Of a stretch of 51,062 nt of DNA, positions 16,693 through 24,227 are shown in pieces. Under the pieces are notes generated by a model. That model had not been told where the DNA came from and searched no databases. It saw only the letters and a program-made list of their open reading frames with translations. How positions within the stretch are numbered: the stretch's first letter is position 1; each line of letters starts with the position of its first letter. Origin of the DNA: Streptomyces aureocirculatus (GTDB lineage: Bacteria; Actinomycetota; Actinomycetes; Streptomycetales; Streptomycetaceae); the NCBI RefSeq assembly GCF_000720475.1, contig NZ_JOAP01000052.1, positions 1 to 51,062 on the forward strand, read 5' to 3'. Position numbers and translations under genes: made by a program.

Positions 16693-18000
16693 ATGAGTGC
16701 CTCGACGCCCCCCAAGATCCCCGGCGCGCCCGTGCTGGCAGGCTCCGGCGCGCCCGCGCCGGCGGAGTCCCGTACGCCCGCGCCACCGGCAGGTGCCCAC
16801 GCCCCCGCCGACCTCCCCACGCTCCTCGTCAAGATCTTCGGCAAGGACCGTCCGGGAATCACCGCCGGGCTCTTCGACACCCTCGCCGCATACTCCGTCG
16901 ACGTCATCGACATCGAGCAGGTCGTGACCCGTGGCCGGATAGTGCTGTGCGCCCTCGTCACCGCACCGCAGCCCGGCCTCGAAGGCGACCTGCGGGCCAC
17001 CGTCCACAGTTGGGCGGAGTCCCTGAAGCTCCAGGCCGAGATCATCTCGGGCCGGGGCGACAACCGCCCGCGCGGCCTCGGCCGGTCCCTGGTCACCGTC
17101 CTCGGCCACCCGCTCACCGCCGAGTCGACGGCCGCGATCGCCGCCCGCATCACCGGGACCGGCGGCAACATCGACCGTATCTTCCGCCTTGCCAAGTACC
17201 CGGTCACCGCGGTGGAGTTCGCCGTCTCGGGTACGGAGACCGAACCGCTGCGCACCGCCCTCGCGACGGAGGCGCGCGCCCTCGGTGTGGACGTCGCGGT
17301 GGTCGCCGCGGGCCTGCACCGCCGCGCCCAGCGCCTGGTCGTGATGGACGTCGACTCGACCCTCATCCAGGACGAGGTGATCGAGCTCTTCGCCGCGCAC
17401 GCGGGCTGCGAGGAGGAGGTCGCCGCCGTGACCACGGCGGCCATGCGCGGCGAGCTCGACTTCGAGGAGTCGCTGCACGCCCGCGTCGCCCTGCTCAAGG
17501 GCCTGGACGTGTCCTCCGTGGACAAGGTCAGGGCCGAGGTACGGCTCACCCCGGGCGCGCGCACCCTCATCCGCACCCTCAAGCGCCTCGGCTACCAGGT
17601 CGGCGTCGTCTCCGGCGGCTTCACCCAGGTCACCGACGACCTGAAGGAGCGTCTCGGCCTGGACTTCGCCCACGCCAACACGCTGGAGATCGTGGACGGC
17701 AAGCTCACCGGCAGGGTGACCGGAGAGATCGTGGACCGGGCGGGCAAGGCCAGACTGCTGCGCCGCTTCGCCGCCGAGGCGGGTGTGCCGCTGGAGCAGA
17801 CCGTGGCGATCGGCGACGGTGCCAACGACCTGGACATGCTGAACGCGGCCGGTCTCGGCGTCGCCTTCAACGCCAAGCCGATGGTCCGCGAGGCCGCCCA
17901 CACCGCGGTGAACGTCCCCTTCCTGGACACCGTCCTGTACCTCCTGGGCATCACCCGCGAAGAGGTCGAGGCCGCGAACATGCACCTGGACCAGGACTGA
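16693..18000 (+). CDS. serB: Phosphoserine phosphatase SerB with two ACT domains
   Basis: This 435-residue enzyme makes L-serine from phosphoserine, the last step of the phosphorylated pathway. After a proline/alanine-rich head (1-40) come two ACT regulatory domains (about 42-120 and 130-205) and a HAD phosphatase domain with nucleophile D219 in MDVDSTLIQDE, SGG near 302 and GDGANDLDM near 376. The two ACT domains, as in mycobacterial SerB2, suggest allosteric control by serine. The start is the ATG at 16693 (GTGGGG upstream); the frame extends upstream into repeat-rich sequence without support. Confidence 0.95.
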   Translation: MSASTPPKIPGAPVLAGSGAPAPAESRTPAPPAGAHAPADLPTLLVKIFGKDRPGITAGLFDTLAAYSVDVIDIEQVVTRGRIVLCALVTAPQPGLEGDLRATVHSWAESLKLQAEIISGRGDNRPRGLGRSLVTVLGHPLTAESTAAIAARITGTGGNIDRIFRLAKYPVTAVEFAVSGTETEPLRTALATEARALGVDVAVVAAGLHRRAQRLVVMDVDSTLIQDEVIELFAAHAGCEEEVAAVTTAAMRGELDFEESLHARVALLKGLDVSSVDKVRAEVRLTPGARTLIRTLKRLGYQVGVVSGGFTQVTDDLKERLGLDFAHANTLEIVDGKLTGRVTGEIVDRAGKARLLRRFAAEAGVPLEQTVAIGDGANDLDMLNAAGLGVAFNAKPMVREAAHTAVNVPFLDTVLYLLGITREEVEAANMHLDQD

Positions 18001-18069
18001 GGACCGGGCTGGACCGGCCCAGCCCGGGCTCGGCGTGAAAGACGGTCAGGGCCGACCCGGCACGAGCGA

Positions 18070-18115
18070 GCGCAGCGGGGCCCCGCGCCCGGCGAGACGC
18101 CGGGCCCCGCTGCGC
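18070..18115. terminator. Bidirectional terminator between serB and phosphatase genes
   Basis: GCGCAGCGGGGCCC with CGGCG on the left arm pairs with CGCCGGGCCCCGCTGCGC (18098-18115); the left arm carries a 6-base bulge (CGCGCC). It separates the convergent serB and SixA-like genes. Confidence 0.8.
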
Positions 18116-18164
18116 ACCGATGTCGTGCCGACCCCGCCGGTCGGTACGACACCTCACCATGCCG

Positions 18165-18683
18165 TTACTCCGAAGGCGCCCAATAGTCCACGAGAGTGGC
18201 CGTGCCCGGCTCCAGGGTCTTCCAGGAGCCGGTGTGCGTCAGGACGGCGAAGGCCGACGTCGGGAAACCGCGGCGGTTCATGCGCACCTGCGCGTCGCCC
18301 TCCGCGTCTCCGGCCAGGACGTCGGCGAGTCCGTGGACGCCCGGGTTGTGGCCGATCAGGATCACGTCCCGCGCGTCGTCCGGCGTTTCGTTGAGCACGG
18401 CGATCAGCTCGCCGGGCGAGGCCTCATAGAGCCGGTCGTCATACACCGTCCGGGGGCGCTGTGGCAGTTCCTGGACGGCGAGCTTCCACGTCTCGCGGGT
18501 CCGGACGGCGCTCGAGCAGAGGGCCAGGTCGAAGGCGATCCCGGTCTCGGAGAGTCTGCGGCCGGCGACAGGGGCATCCTTGCGGCCGCGCTCGGCGAGC
18601 GGCCGCTCGTGGTCGGACACCTGCGGCCAGTCGGCCTTCGCATGCCGGAAGAGGACGATCCTGCGGAGTTCTGCGACGCTCAT
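18165..18683 (-). CDS. SixA-like histidine phosphatase
   Basis: This 172-residue cytosolic protein belongs to the histidine phosphatase superfamily, SixA branch. The catalytic RHAK motif (IVLFRHAKADWP) is near residue 12, the conserved arginine in CSSAVRTRETW near residue 60, and the second catalytic histidine in ILIGHNPGVHGLAD near residue 107. SixA proteins remove phosphate from phosphohistidine or small substrates; the target here is unknown. The ATG at 18683 is chosen over the ATG at 18707 because homologues begin near MSVAELRRIVLFRH. It is convergent with serB. Confidence 0.9.
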   Translation of the reverse strand: MSVAELRRIVLFRHAKADWPQVSDHERPLAERGRKDAPVAGRRLSETGIAFDLALCSSAVRTRETWKLAVQELPQRPRTVYDDRLYEASPGELIAVLNETPDDARDVILIGHNPGVHGLADVLAGDAEGDAQVRMNRRGFPTSAFAVLTHTGSWKTLEPGTATLVDYWAPSE

Positions 18684-18878
18684 GCGTCCCAGCTTCGCAT
18701 GAAACACGCCATGGAGCGCGGGGAGTTGACCGGCTCTGCCGACACGAGTGACGGGGCGTCCACCACGTGACGTACGAGGTCGGCGGCGGTTTCCGGGCCG
18801 ATCGCAGGCTTTCGGGCGTGTTCAACCGCGATCTTGTGTCCGTCCTGGTGGCGCAGCGGAACGGGGGCGGGCCAAGGG

Positions 18879-19100
18879 TCAGGCGGCGATGCGCAGGAGG
18901 GCGCGGAAGCGCTCCAGGAGGTCCGAGACGGCGGGCTCGCTGCTGGCCGCGTGCGCGTCTGCGGGGTTCAGTATGAGCAGGAGCAGGGCCGCGAAGGCGA
19001 TCGCGGGCAGGGCTATGGCCCACCAGGGGAGCTGGATCTCGATGGCGGCCGGCTTCGCCTGGTCCGCCGGGTCGCGCCGGGTGTGCGAACGGGCCGACAT
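18879..19100 (-). CDS. Small single-span membrane protein
   Basis: This 73-residue protein has a charged head (MSARSHTRRDPADQAKP), one membrane helix (IQLPWWAIALPAIAFAALLL, about 23-45) and a short amphipathic tail with LLERFRALLR. It is of a Streptomyces-conserved type without known function. GGAGG lies 6 bases before the ATG at 19100. The 195-base interval to the SixA-like gene (18684-18878) holds nothing I can name. Confidence 0.8.
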   Translation of the reverse strand: MSARSHTRRDPADQAKPAAIEIQLPWWAIALPAIAFAALLLLILNPADAHAASSEPAVSDLLERFRALLRIAA

Positions 19101-19227
19101 GCCGCCTCCATGGTCTTCGAGTGCTCCGTGCCGCGTGTTCGCGGCCACATCTCGAAGGTACGGAGTCCGGGCTCCTCAACCCATCCGGTGATCCACCCAG
19201 TTAACCCTGACACTGACCCCCTAGGGG

Positions 19228-19249
19228 ATGGTGGTGCTAGCCCCACCAT
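19228..19249. terminator. Hairpin between small membrane protein genes
   Basis: ATGGTGG (19228-19234) pairs with CCACCAT (19243-19249) around an 8-base loop, beside a CCCCTAGGGG palindrome (19218-19227). It lies after the SGM_5486-type gene and before the next gene on the same strand, so it may be the end of the MFS operon or an upstream site of the 73-residue gene. Confidence 0.45.
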
Positions 19250-19288
19250 GCGTCGGCGCGGGGCGCTCGCGGGTCTGCTGAGTCGACG

Positions 19289-19405
19289 TCAGGGCGAGGC
19301 CACCGCAGCGATGATTCCGATGACGACGGTGATGGCCAGCATCGCGCCGAGCACGATCAGGAGCTTCTTCTGGCCGTTCTGGGGGTTCGGGTCGAGCACG
19401 GGCAT
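19289..19405 (-). CDS. SGM_5486-type transporter-associated mini protein
   Basis: This is a 38-residue protein, MPVLDPNPQNGQKKLLI in front and one membrane helix (about 15-36) behind. It matches a known family of tiny proteins encoded directly after a CynX/NimT MFS transporter in Streptomyces, and here the transporter stop lies only 61 bases upstream. It may stabilise or modulate the transporter; this is an inference from the constant pairing. The start codon is the ATG at 19405; the longer in-frame extension is Arg-rich, reads into the transporter end and is unlikely. Confidence 0.8.
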   Translation of the reverse strand: MPVLDPNPQNGQKKLLIVLGAMLAITVVIGIIAAVASP

Positions 19406-19466
19406 GGGGCAAGTCTCGCACCCTTCGCCCGCACGGGAGCCGCCGGGGTCGGGATCACGCCCCCGG

Positions 19467-20933
19467 TCACGCCCCCGGTCGCGCGGCCGACGCCCTGGCC
19501 GCCACCTCGTCCTCGACCGTGCGGTCACGGCCCGCGAGGATGCCGAGGGCGATCTGCGGCACCATCAGGCCCGCCATGAGCGCGATCGGCAGGCCCCAGC
19601 CGCCGCTGTGCTGGTAGAGCACGCCGACGAGCAGCGGTCCCGGGATCGAGATCAGATAGCCGGTGCTCTGCGCGAAGGCGGAGAGCTTGGCCACACCCGT
19701 GCTGCTCTTGGCGCGCATGCCGACCATCGTGAGGGCCAGCGGGAAGGCGCAGTTGGAGATGCCGCACAGCAGCGCCCACGCCCAGGCGCCGCCCGCCGGG
19801 GCGAAGTACAGGCCCGCGTACCCGGCGAGACCGCATGCGCCGAGGACGGCCACCACGGGACCCTGATGGGGCAGCCGCGTGGCCACGCGCGGGATGACGA
19901 AGGCGAGGGGCACACCCATGGCCATGGTGACGGCGAGCAGCACACCGGCCTCGCCTGCCGGTACCCCCGCGTCCCGGAAGATCTGCGGCATCCAGCCCAT
20001 GGTGATGTACGCGGCGGTGGCCTGGAGGCCGAAGAAGCAGGCCAGTGCCCACGCGGTGCGGCTGTGCGTGATGCGCAGGGCCTCGTCCTGCCGCCGCACG
20101 GCGGCTGGCACGCGTTCGGCGCCCGCCTCACCGGCGGCGCGGTGGCGCGCCAGCGCGATCCACGGCACGACGGCGACGACGGCGATCGTCGCCCAGACCG
20201 CGAGGCCGGTGCGCCAACTGCCGCCCAGGGCGTCGGTCAGGGGCACGGTGGCGGCGGCCGCGAGCGAGGTGCCGAGCGCGAGGGCCATCGAGTACAGGCC
20301 CGTCATCGAACCGACGCGGTCGGGGAACCAGCGCTTGACGATCACCGGCATCAGGACGTTGCTGACGGCGATGCCCATGAGGGCGAGCGCGCTGGCGGCC
20401 AGGAAGCCGACCGTACCGCCGATGAAGGGGCGTATCAGCAGGCCCGCGGCGATGGCCACCATGCCCGCGCACACCACCGCGGGAGGGCCGAAGCGGCGGG
20501 CGAAGCGCGGCGCGAGGCTTCCGAAGACCGCGAAGCACAGCGGGGGCACGGAGGTGAGGAGTCCCGCCAGGGTGCCGCTCATGCCGAGCCCGTCGCGCAC
20601 CTCTTCGAGGAGCGCGCCGAGGCTGGTGATGGCGGGCCGCAGGTTGAGCGCCGCGAGGACGATGCCGACGACGACCAGACGCGTTGCCCACGCGCGCGTG
20701 GCGGGCTGTTCGCCCTTGGGCGCTCCCGCGACGGATGACCCCGCGCTGGATGACCGCACGTCGGGTGACCGCACGCCGGACTCCCGCGTGCCGGACGTCC
20801 GGTCCACGGACTCCGGGTCCACGGACTCCCGCGCGGCGGATGCCCGCCCGGCAGGGTCCGCAGGAGGCGTCTTCGTGCTCGTGGGGGCGCCCGCGCCCGT
20901 GGTGGTCCTCGTCTTCGCTTCCTCACTCGCCAT
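19467..20933 (-). CDS. MFS transporter, CynX/NimT family
   Basis: This 488-residue major facilitator has about twelve membrane segments from residue 84 onward (VVVGIVLAALNLRPAITSLG is typical of the CynX/NimT group, which exports or imports cyanate, nitroimidazoles and related small compounds). The first 80 residues are an unusual hydrophilic extension with short repeated blocks (ESVD, SPDVRSS), encoded by degenerate repeats at about 20715-20870. The substrate is unknown. It is divergent from a FadR-type regulator with palindromes in the 83-base gap, so local regulation is likely. Confidence 0.9.
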   Translation of the reverse strand: MASEEAKTRTTTGAGAPTSTKTPPADPAGRASAARESVDPESVDRTSGTRESGVRSPDVRSSSAGSSVAGAPKGEQPATRAWATRLVVVGIVLAALNLRPAITSLGALLEEVRDGLGMSGTLAGLLTSVPPLCFAVFGSLAPRFARRFGPPAVVCAGMVAIAAGLLIRPFIGGTVGFLAASALALMGIAVSNVLMPVIVKRWFPDRVGSMTGLYSMALALGTSLAAAATVPLTDALGGSWRTGLAVWATIAVVAVVPWIALARHRAAGEAGAERVPAAVRRQDEALRITHSRTAWALACFFGLQATAAYITMGWMPQIFRDAGVPAGEAGVLLAVTMAMGVPLAFVIPRVATRLPHQGPVVAVLGACGLAGYAGLYFAPAGGAWAWALLCGISNCAFPLALTMVGMRAKSSTGVAKLSAFAQSTGYLISIPGPLLVGVLYQHSGGWGLPIALMAGLMVPQIALGILAGRDRTVEDEVAARASAARPGA

Positions 20934-20947
20934 GAGGCCATCATAGA

Positions 20948-20973
20948 ATCATGGGATGATTGGCTGTCCAATC
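20948..20973. promoter_or_regulatory. Overlapping palindromes, candidate GntR operator
   Basis: Two inverted repeats overlap in the MFS/GntR intergenic gap: ATCATGGGATGAT (20948-20960) and GATTGGCTGTCCAATC (20958-20973). The second, a TTGG-N4-CCAA dyad, resembles the short dyads bound by FadR-type GntR repressors. Position between the divergent starts suits control of both genes. Confidence 0.55.
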
Positions 20974-21016
20974 GTAAATGTTCCGTCCGTCGTGACCGCT
21001 CGCCCGAAGGAACGTC

Positions 21017-21703
21017 ATGCCGCTGACCACCCCTCGCCGCTCGGCGCTCTCCGAGCAGGTCATCTCCGAGCTGCGCAATCAGATCTCGTCCGGCGAGTGG
21101 CCGGTGGGCTCCCGCATCCCGACCGAGCCCGAGTTGGTGGAGCAACTGGGCGTGGCCAGGAACACGGTGCGCGAGGCCGTCCGCGCGCTCGCCCACAACG
21201 GCCTGCTCGACATCCGGCAGGGCTCGGGCACCTATGTGGTCGCCACCAGTGAGCTCGCGGGCGTGATGCAGCGCAGGTTCGCCGACGCGAGCCCCCGGCA
21301 CATCGCCGAGCTGCGGGCCACGCTGGAGTCGAGTGCGGCGAAGCTCGCCGCGGAGCGGCGCACCGAACGGGACCTGCGGCAGCTCGACTCGCTCCTCGCC
21401 CGGCGCGAGGAGGCCTGGGCCTCGGGCGACGCCGAGGCGTTCGTGACGGCCGACTCGACCCTGCATCTGGCCGTGGTGGCCGCGTCCCACAACGACGTCA
21501 TGACGGCGATGTACGCGGATCTGGGCGAGGTCCTGCGGGACTGGCTGCGCGAGGACATCGGCAGCGAGCTCACGCCCGCCGCCTACATGGACCACAGCCG
21601 CCTGGTGGAGGCGATCCGGGCGCAGGACGCGGAGGGCGCCGCGACGGTGGCGGCGAGCTATCCGTACCTGTGCCGTCCCGAGCGCCTCGCTGCCGACGCC
21701 TGA
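21017..21703 (+). CDS. FadR-family GntR transcriptional regulator
   Basis: This 228-residue regulator has an N-terminal winged helix (about 8-76, with IPTEPELVEQLGVARNTVRE and LDIRQGSGTYV) and a C-terminal FCD ligand domain (about 85-220), which in FadR-type proteins binds acids through metal-coordinating histidines; H154 and H193 are candidates. AAGGA lies 7 bases before the ATG. It faces the MFS transporter across a gap with palindromes and is probably its local repressor. Confidence 0.93.
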   Translation: MPLTTPRRSALSEQVISELRNQISSGEWPVGSRIPTEPELVEQLGVARNTVREAVRALAHNGLLDIRQGSGTYVVATSELAGVMQRRFADASPRHIAELRATLESSAAKLAAERRTERDLRQLDSLLARREEAWASGDAEAFVTADSTLHLAVVAASHNDVMTAMYADLGEVLRDWLREDIGSELTPAAYMDHSRLVEAIRAQDAEGAATVAASYPYLCRPERLAADA

Positions 21704-21745
21704 CGAGCCGCCCGGCAGCCCACTCCGGGCCCGGTCGCGGTCAGG

Positions 21746-22432
21746 TCAGCGCTGGTGGCTGACCCACACCGCGCGGATCTCCTTCCAGCACCGCCCGGTG
21801 AGCCGCACGGTCGTGGCGGGTCCGGCCGCGACCGGGCGGCTGTCGCTGTCCACGTCCCACCACCGGTCGCACTCGATGTGCAGCCGGACGCGGTCGCTCT
21901 CGGGATAGGGGTTGTGGCAGTAGGCGACGGCCGTCGACCCCTGGATGCTGCTGCGGCACTCCGCGCCAAAAGGCCGGTCCTCGCGCGCGTCCTGGGCGGC
22001 GTCCGCGGGTTCTTCGCCGACGGCTGTGCGGGACTCCGACACTCCCCCGACGGGAGCGGGGGCCTCCGCCGCTCCCCCGACGGGAGCGCGGTTCTCCGAG
22101 ACTTCCCCGACGGGAGCGCGCGTCTCCGACACTCCCCCGGCGCCGTGCGAAACGGTGTCGTAGGGAAGGTCGTCGTAGGAAAGGCTGTCGTAGGGAAGGT
22201 CGTCGTAGGAAAGGCTGTCGTAGGGAAGGTCGTAGGGAAGTGAGACGAGAAGGGCGAGGGCGGCGGCGAGCACCGCACCGGGTGACCAGCGCACACTCCA
22301 GGGTGCGCGGCACGGGCCCGCCCGCGCCCGGTCAGAAGGCCGAACGGGCGACGCCCCGCCCTCCGGCGCGGTGCGGGAAGGCGGGGCGTCGGTGAACCGG
22401 AGCGTCGGTGAACCCGTAAGGAGATCAGGCAC
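21746..22432 (-). CDS. Exported small protein with low-complexity repeat region
   Basis: The C-terminal 70 residues (AECRSSIQGSTAV to VSHQR) look like a real secreted domain with four cysteines, of unknown function. Ahead of it lie a hydrophobic signal-like segment (PGAVLAAALALLVSLP), a 10-residue tandem repeat (YDSLSYDDLP) and an 11-residue repeat around APVGGVSE. The start is uncertain: the GTG at 22432 overlaps the fabI stop, giving 228 residues, while a GTG before RWSPGAVLAAA (22299) would place the signal segment at the N terminus but has poor ribosome-site spacing. I do not recognise the family. Confidence 0.6.
   Translation of the reverse strand: MPDLLTGSPTLRFTDAPPSRTAPEGGASPVRPSDRARAGPCRAPWSVRWSPGAVLAAALALLVSLPYDLPYDSLSYDDLPYDSLSYDDLPYDTVSHGAGGVSETRAPVGEVSENRAPVGGAAEAPAPVGGVSESRTAVGEEPADAAQDAREDRPFGAECRSSIQGSTAVAYCHNPYPESDRVRLHIECDRWWDVDSDSRPVAAGPATTVRLTGRCWKEIRAVWVSHQR
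22034..22140 (-). repeat. 33-base tandem repeat in coding sequence
   Basis: About three to four copies of a 33-base unit (around CCCCCGACGGGAGCG on the plus strand) encode 11-residue APVGGVSE-type blocks of the exported protein. Confidence 0.8.
22157..22240 (-). repeat. 30-base tandem repeat in coding sequence
   Basis: Two exact copies of a 30-base unit (22157-22186 and 22187-22216) and a partial third copy (22217-22240) encode YDSLSYDDLP-type decapeptides just after the signal-like segment. Confidence 0.9.
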
Positions 22433-23195
22433 CCATCATGTGCACGCCGCCGTCGACGTGGATGATCTCGCCGGTGGTCTTCGGGAAGAAGTCCGAGAGC
22501 AGCGCGACGATGCCGCGGCCCGCGGGCTCCGGGTCGGCCATGTCCCACTGGAGCGGGGAGCGCTCGTCCCAGACCTTCGCGAGGTCGGAGAAGCCCGGGA
22601 TGGACTTCGCGGCCATGGAGCCGAGCGGCCCCGCGGAGACCAGGTTGCAGCGGATGTCCCGGGAGCCGAGGTCACGCGCCAGATAGCGGCTGGTGGCCTC
22701 GAGGGCGGCCTTGGCCGGGCCCATCCAGTCGTACTGCGGCCAGGCGAACTGCGCGTCGAAGGTCAGGCCGACGACCGCGCCGCCCTCCTCCGGCATCAGC
22801 GGCAGGCAGGCCATGGTCAGCGACTTCAGGGAGTACGCCGAGACATGCATGGCCGTGGCCACCGACTCGAACGGCGTGTTCAGGAAGTTGCCGCCGAGGG
22901 CGTCCTGCGGGGCGAAGCCGATGGAGTGGACGACGCCGTCCAGGCCGCCGAGCTCCTCGCGCACCAGGCCTTCGAGGCGGGCCAGGTGCTCGTCGTTGGT
23001 CACGTCGAGCTCGATGACCTTGGCGGGCTTGGGCAGCTTCTTGGCGATGCGCTCGGTGAGCGTGGGCCGCGGGAAGGCGGTCAGGATGACCTCGGCACCC
23101 TGTTCCTGCGCGACCTTGGCCGCGTGGAAGGCGATGGACGACTCCATCAGCACACCCGTGATCAGGATCCGCTTGCCGTCGAGAATTCCGCTCAT
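22425..23195 (-). CDS. fabI: Enoyl-ACP reductase FabI (InhA type)
   Basis: This 256-residue NADH-dependent reductase carries out the last reduction in each cycle of type II fatty acid synthesis. It has the InhA-type front MSGILDGKRILITGVLMESS, VVHSIGFAP near residue 88 and the catalytic pair Y155 and K162 in PQYDWMGPAK. It is 4 bases downstream of fabG (TGA TCAC ATG), so the two form one translation-coupled unit supplying acyl-ACP. No strong ribosome site is seen, which fits coupling. A longer frame to 23228 would overlap fabG and is not needed. Confidence 0.96.
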   Translation of the reverse strand: MSGILDGKRILITGVLMESSIAFHAAKVAQEQGAEVILTAFPRPTLTERIAKKLPKPAKVIELDVTNDEHLARLEGLVREELGGLDGVVHSIGFAPQDALGGNFLNTPFESVATAMHVSAYSLKSLTMACLPLMPEEGGAVVGLTFDAQFAWPQYDWMGPAKAALEATSRYLARDLGSRDIRCNLVSAGPLGSMAAKSIPGFSDLAKVWDERSPLQWDMADPEPAGRGIVALLSDFFPKTTGEIIHVDGGVHMMGA

Positions 23196-23199
23196 GTGA

Positions 23200-23919
23200 T
23201 CAGTGACCCATGCCCAATCCGCCGTCAACAGGGATGACGGCTCCAGTGATGTACGAGGCGTCGTCCGAGGCGAGGAACTTCACCGTGGCGGCGATCTCCT
23301 CGGGCCGCGCGTAACGGCCGAGCGGCACCTGCGAGACGATGTTCGCCCGCTGCTCGTCCGTCAGGACCTTGGTCATGTCCGTGTCGACAAAACCGGGCGC
23401 GACGACGTTGAAGGTGAGGTTGCGCGACCCCAGCTCCCGGGCGAGCGAGCGCGCGAAGCCGACCAGACCCGCCTTGGAGGCGGCGTAGTTGGCCTGCCCC
23501 GGCCCGCCGAACAGACCCACCACCGAGGAGATCAGGACGACGCGGCCCTTCCTGGCGCGCAGCATGCCGCGGTTGGCCCGCTTCACGACCCGGAAGGTGC
23601 CGGTGAGGTTGGTGTCGAGGACGGACGTGAAGTCCTCCTCGGACATACGCATCAGGAGCTGGTCCTTGGTGATGCCCGCGTTGGCGACGAGCACCTCGAC
23701 CGCGCCGTGCTTCTCCTCGACCTCCTTGTAGGCCTGCTCCACCTGCTCGGTGTCGGTGATGTCGCACTTGACGGCGAGGACGCCGGCCGCGGTGAGGTCC
23801 TTGGGCGGCTCACCCGAGCGGTAGGTGATCGCGACCTGGTCGCCGGCGTCGGCGAACGCGCGGGCGATGGCGAGGCCGATGCCCCGGTTTCCTCCAGTGA
23901 CGAGAACCGAGCGGCTCAA
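23200..23919 (-). CDS. fabG: 3-oxoacyl-ACP reductase FabG
   Basis: This 239-residue short-chain dehydrogenase reduces 3-oxoacyl-ACP with NADPH. It shows TGGNRGIG near residue 8, VANAGITKD near 78, S132 in LISSVVG, and Y145 and K149 in ANYAASKAG. It starts with TTG at 23919, with AAGGG 8 bases upstream, and the protein begins MSRSVLVTGGNRG as in other Streptomyces. It is the first gene of the fabG-fabI operon. The 308-base divergent gap to tldD (23920-24227) holds the promoters; a TAGATT hexamer on the minus strand near 23959-23964 is a possible -10 for fabG. Confidence 0.95.
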   Translation of the reverse strand: MSRSVLVTGGNRGIGLAIARAFADAGDQVAITYRSGEPPKDLTAAGVLAVKCDITDTEQVEQAYKEVEEKHGAVEVLVANAGITKDQLLMRMSEEDFTSVLDTNLTGTFRVVKRANRGMLRARKGRVVLISSVVGLFGGPGQANYAASKAGLVGFARSLARELGSRNLTFNVVAPGFVDTDMTKVLTDEQRANIVSQVPLGRYARPEEIAATVKFLASDDASYITGAVIPVDGGLGMGH

Positions 23920-24227
23920 CGGATCACCCTTTCCTTGGCTGTGTGGTCACCCGGAAATCTATCGGTCCTGTGCTCGATACGGGGAATCGGTGACCGACAG
24001 TGGCTCGGAAGACTCCCTGTGGGATCCCTACAGAAAGTCGGGGGCGGGCGGCGGGCAAAGGTGTGGCCCGGCGGCCGGTCCGCACGCGATGATCGGACGT
24101 GACCGGTGCCGGGAGGCGGCCGTGGGCCGGGGCCGGAGGCGGCCGCGTACCAGGGCCGACGCCGACAGGCCGGTGCCACCGCAGATGACACCGGTGCCCA
24201 CCACAGGTGACAGCAGGGAGACATTCC

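Noticed and set aside
18834..20738. A 634-residue plus-strand open frame.
   Set aside because: It is a GC-driven shadow of the MFS transporter and small membrane protein genes on the other strand, with Arg/Gly/His-rich composition.
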